Assembly (NCBI GenBank): GCA_017463585.1
Contig: JAFTOX010000026.1
Span: 1 to 48,465, forward strand
Reading direction: 5' to 3'
DNA length: 48,465 nucleotides
Source of the DNA: Rikenellaceae bacterium
GTDB lineage: Bacteria; Bacteroidota; Bacteroidia; Bacteroidales; Rikenellaceae
Part shown: one piece after another, positions 1 to 7,367 of the stretch
Layout of the letters: each line of letters opens with the position of its first letter
Position numbering within the stretch: position 1 is the first letter of the stretch
The notes under the pieces: generated by a model
Databases searched by the model: none
Told to the model about the DNA's origin: nothing
Seen by the model: the letters and a program-made list of their open reading frames with translations, nothing else
Made by a program: the position numbers and the translations under genes

Positions 1-2
1 AA

Positions 3-158
3 GTCGGCTCTCCTCATTTCACGCAATATGTATCAACTATGAAAGAAATTAGAGTAGGAAATATTGATCAGCCTATCTATTTTTCTCAATGTTATGATGA
101 AATTGAAGGGCTTTACTGGCGGTGGATTGAAATATTTCCTGCTGATACAATTAAATAA
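3..158 (+). CDS. C-terminal fragment of an unknown protein
   Basis: An open frame enters from the left edge and ends at TAA 156-158, giving 51 residues that finish with an aromatic-rich stretch (LYWRWIEIFP). No start is visible because the gene begins outside the window. I do not recognise the family. It lies just upstream of an RHS-core remnant, so it could be an immunity gene of a polymorphic toxin cassette, but this is inference from position only. Confidence 0.5.
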   Translation, partial: VGSPHFTQYVSTMKEIRVGNIDQPIYFSQCYDEIEGLYWRWIEIFPADTIK

Positions 159-255
159 CAGATTGCCTGAATACGCTTAATCGACTATTAGCTTACTTAT
201 TTCGCTTCTCTTTGGGGCAGGTCGCTCCTATATTTGGGGATTGCGAAAAAAATCG

Positions 256-263
256 TAACTTTG
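256..263 (+). promoter_or_regulatory. Possible -7 box (TAACTTTG) ahead of RHS remnant
   Basis: TAACTTTG fits the Bacteroidetes -7 consensus TAnnTTTG. It sits at the point where the RHS reading frame opens. No gene with a proper start codon follows, so it may be a relic promoter or chance. Confidence 0.3.
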
Positions 264-480
264 TAAAAAGAGATCCGCGCGATTTCGAGGTTCTTTCAAA
301 TATATTCGCAATGGTTCATCGATTGAGTTAGAGAGTGTTGCGTCGGCAGGTGGTCGTACCTACAAAACCGATTCGGGTTATGAGGTGCGCTACTTTATTA
401 CCGACCATTTGGGTAGCGTTCGCGCGGTCGTCAATGCCGACGGCGAGGTCGTAGAGCAGACAAAATTTGCGATAAAATGA
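259..480 (+). pseudogene. Orphan RHS-repeat core fragment
   Basis: Frame 1 from 259 to TGA 478-480 encodes about 73 residues ending in the hallmark RHS/YD-repeat core: GSFKYIRNGSSIELESV, then ITDHLGSVRAVVNADGEVVEQ. In complete RHS proteins this core is preceded by thousands of bases of repeats and followed by a variable toxin tip. Here there is no ATG and no upstream repeat region. The frame ends six residues after VVEQT, about where the usual YYPFG-type segment would begin. It is therefore a truncated remnant or an orphan core cassette. Recognition of the motif is firm; whether it is expressed is unknown. Confidence 0.75.
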
Positions 481-498
481 TATAATTTGGTTTGAAAG

Positions 499-530
499 TT
501 GGAATATTCGAAAATTTTTTCGGATATTTG
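499..530 (+). promoter_or_regulatory. Promoter of tRNA-Thr
   Basis: TTG at 499-501 and GATATTTG at 523-530 (7 of 8 to the Bacteroidetes -7 box, 21-base spacer) lie about 32 bases before the tRNA. Confidence 0.45.
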
Positions 531-562
531 CACCGCAAAAGGATCAAGACCTTTGAAGTGAT

Positions 563-635
563 GCCGCAATAGCTCAGTTGGTAGAGCGTTTCACTCGTAA
601 TGAAGAGGTCACGAGTTCAAGTCTCGTTTGCGGCT
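563..635 (+). tRNA. tRNA-Thr (anticodon CGT)
   Basis: The cloverleaf can be folded by eye. Acceptor GCCGCAA pairs with TTGCGGC, the D-arm is AGCTC...GAGC, the anticodon stem is TTTCA/TGAAG with loop CTCGTAA (anticodon CGT), and the T-arm is ACGAG-TTCAAGT-CTCGT. CCA is not encoded. A rho-independent terminator follows directly. Confidence 0.93.
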
Positions 636-641
636 CATCTG

Positions 642-676
642 CTCCCCGAAACCACCACGTTTCGGGGAGTTTTTTT
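642..676 (+). terminator. Rho-independent terminator of tRNA-Thr
   Basis: An 11-bp perfect stem (CTCCCCGAAAC / GTTTCGGGGAG) with a 6-base loop is followed by a run of seven T. Confidence 0.9.
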
Positions 677-931
677 GTCTTTTTGACCAATCGTCGTGGC
701 GCGACAATCCTGCTCCCACCTCGAAAAACACCCAAAAACAGCTATTTTCGCCAAAATGTTGTACATAATGTTGTACATTGCACCGCCCGCTGCCGAAGCC
801 TTCACGCAGCTATTGGCAATAGGAATAGCGCAGTTCGACAGACAACTTAATGGAAGTGATAAATTTTTTAGGTATATTTGCGGAAGATAATGTTCACAAT
901 TGGATTCACGCTATAAAGATTCACAAGTGCA
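677..931. other. Intergenic region with a short direct repeat and a promoter
   Basis: No convincing gene is present. TGTTGTACA occurs at 757-765 and again at 769-777. A perfect -7 box TATATTTG at 873-880 is the likely promoter of the next gene. The region could hold the edge of an old element inserted by the tRNA, but no integrase or repeated tRNA end is visible. Confidence 0.5.
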
Positions 932-1198
932 ATGAACTACGATAAACGAAAAACGATGAAGTTGGCGACAGCGATAGTGCTGTCGTCGGCTCTCGGTGTT
1001 GCGTGCTGCGGCACGCGCAAGGCAGCGCAAAACGAGGAAACTCCCGCACCGCCAGCCGATAAGGTTGAGGTGCCCGAGTCGGTTGAGCCGTCCGAGGCTA
1101 CTGAGTCCACTCAGCCGTCCGATACCACCGAACAATTCACGCCGTTGCACCCGCCCGTTGTGGTTCCCCACGATTGGCGTGACGAACTGAAAAAGTAG
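932..1198 (+). CDS. Small proline/glutamate-rich probable lipoprotein
   Basis: 88 residues from ATG 932; ATG 956 is an alternative start that trims eight residues. The N-terminus is a basic stretch, a hydrophobic segment (LATAIVLSSALGVAC) and a cysteine that may be a lipobox Cys. An acidic, Pro/Glu/Ser/Thr-rich linker follows, then a short conserved-looking end (PPVVVPHDWRDELKK). No family is recognised. TATATTTG at 873-880 is a good promoter about 50 bases upstream. The stop is followed by coding-like sequence in another frame that runs into the next gene (see findings). Confidence 0.55.
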   Translation: MNYDKRKTMKLATAIVLSSALGVACCGTRKAAQNEETPAPPADKVEVPESVEPSEATESTQPSDTTEQFTPLHPPVVVPHDWRDELKK

Positions 1199-1320
1199 CG
1201 CTTGCGCAGTCGCTCTACGCCACCGCCCCCTGCGCCGCAGCCGCTCCCGCCCCGCAGGTGGTCGTTGTGTCGCAGTCGCCACAACAATATAAAACATTGA
1301 ACACCACAGAAAACATCTCT

Positions 1321-2271
1321 ATGAGTAATACGCAGACACCACGGGCTCTTGTGCCCCTGAATATGGATTCGATCCTGAGGATCATTCGTGAAGCAGGCTA
1401 CACGGCAAAGGTCGATGGGGATTACATTATTGTTTATCGAAGTGAAGATCTGGCCTATGTTGTGAGTTACAACGATGTTCAGCTCTACATAACTTGTGAT
1501 TGCAGCAGTGCCAATGCCGACATTGAGCATATGCAAAAGGTGGCTGCGGAGATCACCAAGAGTGTGGTAATGGTCAAGGCCGACGCTACGCTCGACCCCG
1601 AAAGCAACTGCGTCAATCTCGAACTCTCGATTGTCACTTACTGCTTTTACGAGGCCGATTTCGCGCGGGCATTTCCGATATTTGTCCAGATTCTCGACCG
1701 CGCAATGCTAATGTACATTGGCGAGTGCGTCGGTACCGACCAGACTCGCCGCCCGCACATATACTATCCCGAATACCGCTGGTTGCCCTACTTTTTCAAG
1801 GACGTGAGCAGCGGCGAAACGCCGATCAAGGCTCTGACAGACGAGGAGTGGATCCGCTCGACGACAAAAGCGAGTATCGAGGAGATTGTAAGCGAGAAGC
1901 AGTCGAGCGAGTGGGACGCGTTCAAGATTGTCCGAGTCGAGAATTTTGGCGAGTATAAGCTCATCGTCTACCAGTTCCCCGAGCCGAAATATGTGCCCGA
2001 GGCCAAGTATGGTGTGGTGCTGTTGAATACCACTACGCTTGTAATCGACTACTACACAATGGAGTACGCCGATGGACAATGGGCGTATTGTAGCACCACG
2101 ACCGATCGGCACAATAACTACGGTTCGTTCGAAACGGGCGAATTAGATGATTTCATTCGCTGGGTGCTGAGCGACACGAAGGAGCTTGTAGCCTCGACCC
2201 CATTTGACGATGAGGAGGAGCAAATGCCCGAACTCACCACCATCGAGGCAAGCGACCTTCCACAAGCATAG
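1321..2271 (+). CDS. Conserved hypothetical protein, possibly YbjN-like N-terminus
   Basis: 316 residues, soluble, no signal peptide. ATG 1321 was chosen over the upstream GTG 1258 because the sequence before it is low-complexity Ala/Pro. The first 110 residues (helix DSILRIIREAGY, then strands DGDYIIVYRSEDLAYVVSY) recall the YbjN sensory-regulator fold, with a predominantly hydrophobic strand pattern. The rest is unassigned, with an acidic tail (DDEEEQ). It may be coupled to the gene before it. An 11-bp hairpin follows and probably ends transcription. The YbjN resemblance is tentative. Confidence 0.6.
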   Translation: MSNTQTPRALVPLNMDSILRIIREAGYTAKVDGDYIIVYRSEDLAYVVSYNDVQLYITCDCSSANADIEHMQKVAAEITKSVVMVKADATLDPESNCVNLELSIVTYCFYEADFARAFPIFVQILDRAMLMYIGECVGTDQTRRPHIYYPEYRWLPYFFKDVSSGETPIKALTDEEWIRSTTKASIEEIVSEKQSSEWDAFKIVRVENFGEYKLIVYQFPEPKYVPEAKYGVVLLNTTTLVIDYYTMEYADGQWAYCSTTTDRHNNYGSFETGELDDFIRWVLSDTKELVASTPFDDEEEQMPELTTIEASDLPQA

Positions 2272-2294
2272 CTGCTCAGTCGAGGAGAGAAAAC

Positions 2295-2324
2295 GAGCCT
2301 GCCGACGTCGACATCGGCAGGCTC
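2295..2324. terminator. Bidirectional hairpin between convergent genes
   Basis: GAGCCTGCCGA pairs perfectly with TCGGCAGGCTC (11 bp, 8-base loop). It lies between two convergent genes and probably serves both, although T-tracts are weak. Confidence 0.6.
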
Positions 2325-2329
2325 ATTCT

Positions 2330-2752
2330 CTATTGTTGCGTTAAAGTTAGTGTTCGTGTGCAGCGATTCCCGTCGTAGAATTGCGAGAGCACCTGGGCGA
2401 AAATGTCATTGGGAGCAACCAGATCGAAGAGCGTCATCGAGGATTTTACCTTCATTGCGTCAATCGACCCGAAGATCTCAACTGCGGTCTTGTCGTTATG
2501 CGCGAGTAACGCTTGTGCAATCTCTCTTAATCGTGCTCCTAAAACGGAATCCTCTAAGTATGCTTTGGCTTCGTCAAGATCGACGATTCCGTAATAGTTA
2601 GAGTTGTGGCTAAACCCCAGCCCTCGCATTTGCGGAAAGATAAACCAAATCCAATGGCTACGCTTTTGCCCGTTTCGAATCTCCTTCAATGCAAATTCGT
2701 AGTTCCAATCGCTGGCCTCACGGAAGCGGGATATATTACTATTCGTTGTCAT
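2330..2752 (-). CDS. DUF1810 family protein
   Basis: 140 residues if ATG 2752 is used; ATG 2776 would add eight residues. The family signature is clear: RFREASDWNYEFALKEIRNGQKRSHWIWFIFPQ at residues 9-41, YGIVDLDEAKAYLED, and KVKSSMTLFDLV near the C-terminus. The molecular function of the family is not known. The start overlaps the end of the upstream lipoprotein gene by 14 bases, so the two are probably translationally coupled. It is the last gene of the minus-strand arm of the accessory island. Confidence 0.85.
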   Translation of the reverse strand: MTTNSNISRFREASDWNYEFALKEIRNGQKRSHWIWFIFPQMRGLGFSHNSNYYGIVDLDEAKAYLEDSVLGARLREIAQALLAHNDKTAVEIFGSIDAMKVKSSMTLFDLVAPNDIFAQVLSQFYDGNRCTRTLTLTQQ

Positions 2753-3635
2753 CACGTTGCCCTTCTCTTTCCTCATTTATTAAGTCGTATACGTATATTA
2801 TATACTCCCAAATTAGGTCTCTTGCAATGCGATAGTTCTCATTTTCAGGCTGCTTATCTGTTAATATCGAGAAGATTCCGCGTGCCTCGTCGAACAACTC
2901 CAAACACTTGTCATATTCCTTTTTCTCAATGAGGGACATCGCCTCATTGGCTAACGTGAGCCCATACTCGTAACTATCCTCTCCATAAGCCGTTTTCGCC
3001 CATTCTCGCTGAACGTGTACCGTCTCGATAGCTTTATCATAATCATATTGATTGTAATAATATTGAGAAGCCAGAAATAGAACTTCATTATAGTGTTCAG
3101 GACGATACGTGGGAACTGTTATCATTGCCGCTTCGGTAATTATTCGAATGAACTCGATGTCGCTAATGAGAACCGAGTCTGCCTGCTCCTTAGGATAGAC
3201 CATCGGAACGATAGGTGCAATCACGTTTTTGTGCAACTCAAAGAGCCCCTGTGAGGTTTTTAGTCGATTGAATATCTCTCCTGCGTGTTCAAAATAGAAA
3301 TCCACAGCATCTTTGTAATGCTTTTGATTGACCAGCGCGACGAGATTGTCCCACGCTTGTTGACTCAATCGGTTGACTTCGTCGAAGTCCTCGTCGGTCA
3401 ACTCAATGCCGGTAATTGGGGATAGGTCAATTCGATTCTCCTCAATAATGTCCTGTTTCTCTTTGAATTCAGCTTGTGCGAGGGTATCGATTAGGGTTAA
3501 ATAGCCCATAAGTCTATCGTGATCGATGTCGATGGAGTCGGCGTAAATTTCGTTTTCGGTCGAGTTGTTCTTGGTGGCAAAGTTGCAACCAACCATCAAA
3601 AATGCCAAAAAGGCGATAATCAGGGTCTTTTTCAT
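2739..3635 (-). CDS. Lipoprotein with TPR-like helices, unknown function
   Basis: 298 residues from ATG 3635; a possible start at 3671 adds only non-signal sequence. The signal peptide MKKTLIIAFLAFLMVGC ends in a good lipobox. The body is acidic and helical, with Tyr-rich segments (HYKDAVDFYFEHAGEIF, YYYNQYDYDKAIETVHVQ, SYEYGLTLANEAMSLIEKKEYDKCLELFDEA) that look like two or three TPR-type repeats in the C-terminal half. It lies 20 bases downstream of the TPR/OB gene and overlaps the DUF1810 gene. No catalytic motif is seen. Confidence 0.75.
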   Translation of the reverse strand: MKKTLIIAFLAFLMVGCNFATKNNSTENEIYADSIDIDHDRLMGYLTLIDTLAQAEFKEKQDIIEENRIDLSPITGIELTDEDFDEVNRLSQQAWDNLVALVNQKHYKDAVDFYFEHAGEIFNRLKTSQGLFELHKNVIAPIVPMVYPKEQADSVLISDIEFIRIITEAAMITVPTYRPEHYNEVLFLASQYYYNQYDYDKAIETVHVQREWAKTAYGEDSYEYGLTLANEAMSLIEKKEYDKCLELFDEARGIFSILTDKQPENENYRIARDLIWEYIIYVYDLINEEREGQRDDNE

Positions 3636-3655
3636 AATATGTCGTGGGGTAAATG

Positions 3656-5200
3656 TTATTCTTTTGTGCACGAAATGATCTGGTGAATCGCCCAGGTTAT
3701 TTCGTTCTTCTTGCGGTTGAAACTCTTGACTGCAACAGCATTGACAGCGTCACCGTCTTGCAGGTTGTGAGCCTTCACCAATTCGGGCGAGATAAAGATG
3801 TTGTCGACAAATGCAAACTGATTCTCGGGCTTTCGCTTGACGAATCCTTGAATAGGTTTGAGGAAACCTGAATGGAGAGGATCCTCGACCTTTTGCCCGC
3901 AATACAGACGATATCGCTCGCCATCGATCTTCTCAATGGCGGCATTGTATACCGTATTGGGTTGAGGGTTGCCCTGCAAGACCCTATCGTAGTTGAAGAA
4001 ACCACGGGTGTCTTTGCTGGTGATGAAGTTGGCAATCTTCTTCTCGGTGTTTACGTATGTAATCAAAACGGGCTGGGCCAGATCGGCAAATGTGAGCTGA
4101 TCGGCAAGGGCGACATTCTCTTTGTAGAATGCGAAGTTGTTTTGGTTAGCCACCGCATTGATATAATCGGGTTGCGAAACCATACCCAGAATCTCTTGAT
4201 TCTTGATATGGCTTTGCCAATGTTTTATACGAATCTGTTCGGCAATTCTTACCTCGGTTTTAGCTGCGTTGTAGTGACCGCACGCAGCGAAGATAGTTGC
4301 AGCCGTTTCGTGCAAACTGACCATTTTATCCTCTTGCGCTTTGCACAATAAACCCTTGCAGCAACACGACATTGCTGTTTGCAAGTCGGTCTCTTTCAAC
4401 GCCTGTGCGAGGGTGTTCCATACCCAGAAATCTTGGTGCTTTTTGCGCACAAAGGGCATTAATTGAGCGATCGCAGCGGAATTTTCGTTCACCGCCATCA
4501 GCAATTTGGCGATATAATACAACGTGTAGTTATACTCGGGATTCTGCACAAGAGCTGCTTTCAATCTGCGAGTGTGACAACGCGCCTCGGCAACCAATTG
4601 TTCGAGTTTCTCATTGTCGTTCTGGGTGCGATAGTAGTTGATATCGCGCAGGATAGCTTTTGAATAGGCATAGAGAATCTGTTCCAGCAATGGCATTAAC
4701 TGCTGGTCGTTAAAGACGCTCGGGCGACTATCTTCGGGTCTGAGTAGGCTCAGATTGACACGTCGCATAAATTCGAGGTAGAGCAACGAGTCCTTGCTTC
4801 GACGATGAATAGCCTGAATGAATGTGCTATAAGCCTCCGAAGGGGCGTAGCGAGGCAGGTCTTCGATTCCATCTAAAAGGCGATTGATACGCTCGTTGCG
4901 TACTGCAACATTCTCCTGTGCGTTGATAGCGCAAACCCATTTGACGATCTGCCACCAAATATTCTCGAACAACATCTGCTCTTGGCCAATATTAAAACCC
5001 AGAGCGGCGATTTCGTTAATGTGCGCATAGAATTGTTCCTCGTCGTTATTGGCGAGAGCTTGTTTCATTAGGTCATAGCATACCCACCCAAACTCCCGTT
5101 TGATCCAAATATCGTTCGGGCTGGTCTGTAATGTCTGCTGTCCGAGTTGGTAGGCTTGATCAAGTTGTCCTTTCTTTCGTAAGTCTGTAATAACGCTCAT
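3656..5200 (-). CDS. TPR-repeat protein with C-terminal OB/cold-shock-like domain
   Basis: 514 residues, cytosolic. The N-terminus starts as a tetratricopeptide pair (MSVITDLRKKGQLDQAYQLG, TSPNDIWIKREFGWVCYDLMKQAL) and helical repeats continue to about residue 370. The last 100 residues hold GFVKRKPENQFAFVDNIFIS, then HNLQDGDAVNAVAVKSFNRKKNEITW. This alternation of a short glycine strand, FVDNIFIS and xxGDxVxx resembles cold-shock/OB RNA-binding domains. I cannot name the family. It has its own promoter (-7 TACCTTTG, 5237 to 5230) with an upstream palindrome shared with the retron promoter. Downstream genes follow within 20 bases. A role in RNA sensing or defence is inference. Confidence 0.75.
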   Translation of the reverse strand: MSVITDLRKKGQLDQAYQLGQQTLQTSPNDIWIKREFGWVCYDLMKQALANNDEEQFYAHINEIAALGFNIGQEQMLFENIWWQIVKWVCAINAQENVAVRNERINRLLDGIEDLPRYAPSEAYSTFIQAIHRRSKDSLLYLEFMRRVNLSLLRPEDSRPSVFNDQQLMPLLEQILYAYSKAILRDINYYRTQNDNEKLEQLVAEARCHTRRLKAALVQNPEYNYTLYYIAKLLMAVNENSAAIAQLMPFVRKKHQDFWVWNTLAQALKETDLQTAMSCCCKGLLCKAQEDKMVSLHETAATIFAACGHYNAAKTEVRIAEQIRIKHWQSHIKNQEILGMVSQPDYINAVANQNNFAFYKENVALADQLTFADLAQPVLITYVNTEKKIANFITSKDTRGFFNYDRVLQGNPQPNTVYNAAIEKIDGERYRLYCGQKVEDPLHSGFLKPIQGFVKRKPENQFAFVDNIFISPELVKAHNLQDGDAVNAVAVKSFNRKKNEITWAIHQIISCTKE

Positions 5201-5227
5201 TGTGATGTAGGTCTGTTTTAGTTTCGG

Positions 5228-5265
5228 GGCAAAGGTAGAGGGGTAGTGTGCAATCTATTTGCACG
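5228..5265 (-). promoter_or_regulatory. Promoter/operator of TPR-OB operon, shared with retron promoter
   Basis: Read on the minus strand, this 38-base block has a palindrome (CGTGCAA-N5-TTGCACA, 5265-5247), nine bases, then -7 TACCTTTG (5237-5230). It matches the retron promoter block 8359-8396 at 31 of 38 positions without gaps by eye. The following leader also matches loosely (CCCGAAAC...AAAC). The palindrome takes the place of a normal -33 element and is a likely binding site of a dimeric regulator. Confidence 0.8.
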
Positions 5266-5266
5266 C

Positions 5267-7231
5267 CTAAATCGTTGATATAAATTTTTGTAGAAGTTCG
5301 TCATTTGCACCGTTTGAACTATATGGTTGCGCATAGGTGTAGAAGTGTTTGCCGTTGAAGAAGAACTCGATATATGCCGTGTGAGCGTCGGTTTTCAGCG
5401 AGTATACGTCGCTCCATTGTCGTTGTGTGACATTGGTAATATTAACGCCCACCTCGTTTGCGATGTCGATAAGGTGGTTGTGCAACTCCTGCTGGAATGG
5501 GAATCGCGGAGTGAACTCATATTTATTAATGTACAACGACTCTTGGCAAATCGATTTGCAGATGTCGTTGAAGGGCTCCGACGTGCCCTTGATGACCTGC
5601 ATTTTGCCCGTGTAGAATTTCTTATTGTACCACAATGCCAGCTCGCAGATATTGTTGTCTTGCTTGAAAGTAATGCGATGTTGATAAACCACGGATTGAT
5701 TCTCCGAGCATTCGATGCCCATCAAGCTGGCAATGGAGTTGATTGACTTAAAACGGGAGTTCTTCCAGTCGCTATCGTGAGGAATGTTGTGATTGACGAT
5801 TGTTGCAGAGCAAGGCAGAATCTCTTGTATTACCATTTGGTCGATTGCCGAGAAACTTGGAGTGCTGATGTGCCACAAGTTGTTGCGAGAGCGGGTGAGC
5901 GCCGTGTATGCCCAACGGAAAAACATCTCATTGTGTTTGCCCATAAATGTATCCATATTCACAATCACATTATCCCACTCGCCACCTTGCGCCTTGTGGC
6001 AAGTAATTGCGTAGCCATACTTACACTGCAAAGCATTGTAGTAGGGGTCCTTTCTAAGCAGTTCGCCATAGAGCTTGTCATTGGGGCGAATACCCTCATC
6101 GCGCATACGCTGCTCGAAATCTGCCCAAAGAGCCTTACTCATATCGATAGTAAGCGATCCGTTTTTGTCGGTCAAGAAATCCTCCAACATATAGATTGAC
6201 GTTGGCTCTGCTCCGGTGTCGAGTGTGATACGGCGGAAGCGCAAAGTCTTTGTTGTATCACCGACATAAGGAGTATGAACTTCGACGTTGGGCGATACGT
6301 CCAGCACGCGGAACGTCATACCATTATATAACTCAATATTCTTTGAGTAGTTGTTGCGGGTATTTATGATGATGTCATCGGGCTGAATCGGTTTGTGCCC
6401 ATCTCCCCATAAAAGCTCTCTAATACGTATGTTATAGTCGAGAGCTTGGCGGTTGGAGTGGCAAATGATAATGGCATTCGGATTCGATTCCTGCTCCAAA
6501 ATCTGTTGATACTCTTTTTCGAGATTGGTTGTATCAAGACGATTAACGTCAGCGCCATCAGCAATTTGGAACTTGTTATACGTCCCCGAGTCAATGGCTT
6601 TGCGAATAGTGTCGGCATTGGCCAGAATGCCACTGTCGGCATTTTGACGAACGACCTCAGTCAGTTTGGTCTCTTGTACTTTGAGCCCGAAAGTTGAACT
6701 GATATACTCAGTCGACAATGCCGGCGAAAAAGCCTGATCGACCGGAGGCAGCTGTGCGTAGTCGCCAATGAAAATAATTTTACGATTGGTCTTTGTCGGG
6801 TTACAATAATCGACCAAATCGGACATAACGCGTCCGCTGCCGAAACGCATCATCTCGTTGTCGGTAAAGACATCGGCGACCATCGATGCCTCATCAATGA
6901 AATAGATGTGGTTTGTATCGTCCTCATTCTCCTTGATAGTGAAAATCCACTGCTCGTCGATCTTAATCGGAGATCGGTCCATTTGATATATACTACGGTG
7001 GATTGTGCGGGAGTCGTATTGGGTTTTGTTATCCAATATAAGCGCAGCGCGGCCCGTTGGAGCCATAAGCGAGAATCTTCGCTTTCGCTCGTTGAGAAGT
7101 TGCACAAACTCCTTAACTAGCGTTGTCTTACCGGTACCTGCGGCGCCTTTCAAGATGAAAATGTGGTCGGTTGAATCAATAAATCGGCTGAATGTTTCCA
7201 AGCAGCTCTGTTGAGTTGCGGTTAGAATCAT
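5267..7231 (-). CDS. SF1 helicase, RecD/Dda-like (AAA_30 + UvrD_C_2)
   Basis: 654 residues from ATG 7231. Helicase motifs are all visible: Walker A GAAGTGKTT (29-37), Ia APTGRA (57-62), Walker B/II IDEAS (112-116), III GDYAQLPPVD, IV-like IIICHSNRQALDYNIRIR, V YAITCHKAQGGEWDNVIV and VI YTALTRSRNNLW. It probably unwinds DNA with 5'-3' polarity like RecD2/Dda relatives. The last 170 residues after motif VI are unusual and unassigned. It has its own promoter, divergent from the WYL gene, and ends 67 bases before the TPR/OB gene. It could be a general helicase, but the setting suggests defence. Confidence 0.88.
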   Translation of the reverse strand: MILTATQQSCLETFSRFIDSTDHIFILKGAAGTGKTTLVKEFVQLLNERKRRFSLMAPTGRAALILDNKTQYDSRTIHRSIYQMDRSPIKIDEQWIFTIKENEDDTNHIYFIDEASMVADVFTDNEMMRFGSGRVMSDLVDYCNPTKTNRKIIFIGDYAQLPPVDQAFSPALSTEYISSTFGLKVQETKLTEVVRQNADSGILANADTIRKAIDSGTYNKFQIADGADVNRLDTTNLEKEYQQILEQESNPNAIIICHSNRQALDYNIRIRELLWGDGHKPIQPDDIIINTRNNYSKNIELYNGMTFRVLDVSPNVEVHTPYVGDTTKTLRFRRITLDTGAEPTSIYMLEDFLTDKNGSLTIDMSKALWADFEQRMRDEGIRPNDKLYGELLRKDPYYNALQCKYGYAITCHKAQGGEWDNVIVNMDTFMGKHNEMFFRWAYTALTRSRNNLWHISTPSFSAIDQMVIQEILPCSATIVNHNIPHDSDWKNSRFKSINSIASLMGIECSENQSVVYQHRITFKQDNNICELALWYNKKFYTGKMQVIKGTSEPFNDICKSICQESLYINKYEFTPRFPFQQELHNHLIDIANEVGVNITNVTQRQWSDVYSLKTDAHTAYIEFFFNGKHFYTYAQPYSSNGANDELLQKFISTI

Positions 7232-7318
7232 CTTCGTGGATAGTTTAGTAGAGTTCTTAAAATTGGGATTAATGCAGTTGATCTGCGCAGGGGTGTTGCA
7301 AAACCAAAATTTTATACA

Positions 7319-7326
7319 TAATTTTG
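7319..7326 (+). promoter_or_regulatory. Promoter of the WYL gene with overlapping palindrome
   Basis: TAATTTTG at 7319-7326 with TTG at 7296-7298 (20-base spacer) fits the consensus exactly. An imperfect AT palindrome (AAAATT...AATTTT, 7306-7325) covers the -7 box and could be an autoregulatory operator. Confidence 0.65.
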
Positions 7327-7333
7327 ACAACCT

Positions 7334-7341
7334 CAAAGGTA
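7334..7341 (-). promoter_or_regulatory. Promoter of the helicase gene
   Basis: On the minus strand TACCTTTG (7341 to 7334) is a perfect -7 box. The leader to ATG 7231 is about 95 bases and overlaps the WYL promoter on the other strand. Confidence 0.65.
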
Positions 7342-7367
7342 CAAAAAATAATCCAACGATATCCCCT

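Noticed and set aside
578..850. Frame overlapping tRNA-Thr
   Set aside because: It reads through the tRNA and its terminator.
7306..7325. AT palindrome before the WYL gene as the same operator as at 8359 and 5247
   Set aside because: Its sequence (AAAATT...AATTTT) differs from TGTGCAA-N5-TTGCACA, so it was not counted as a third copy of the shared site.
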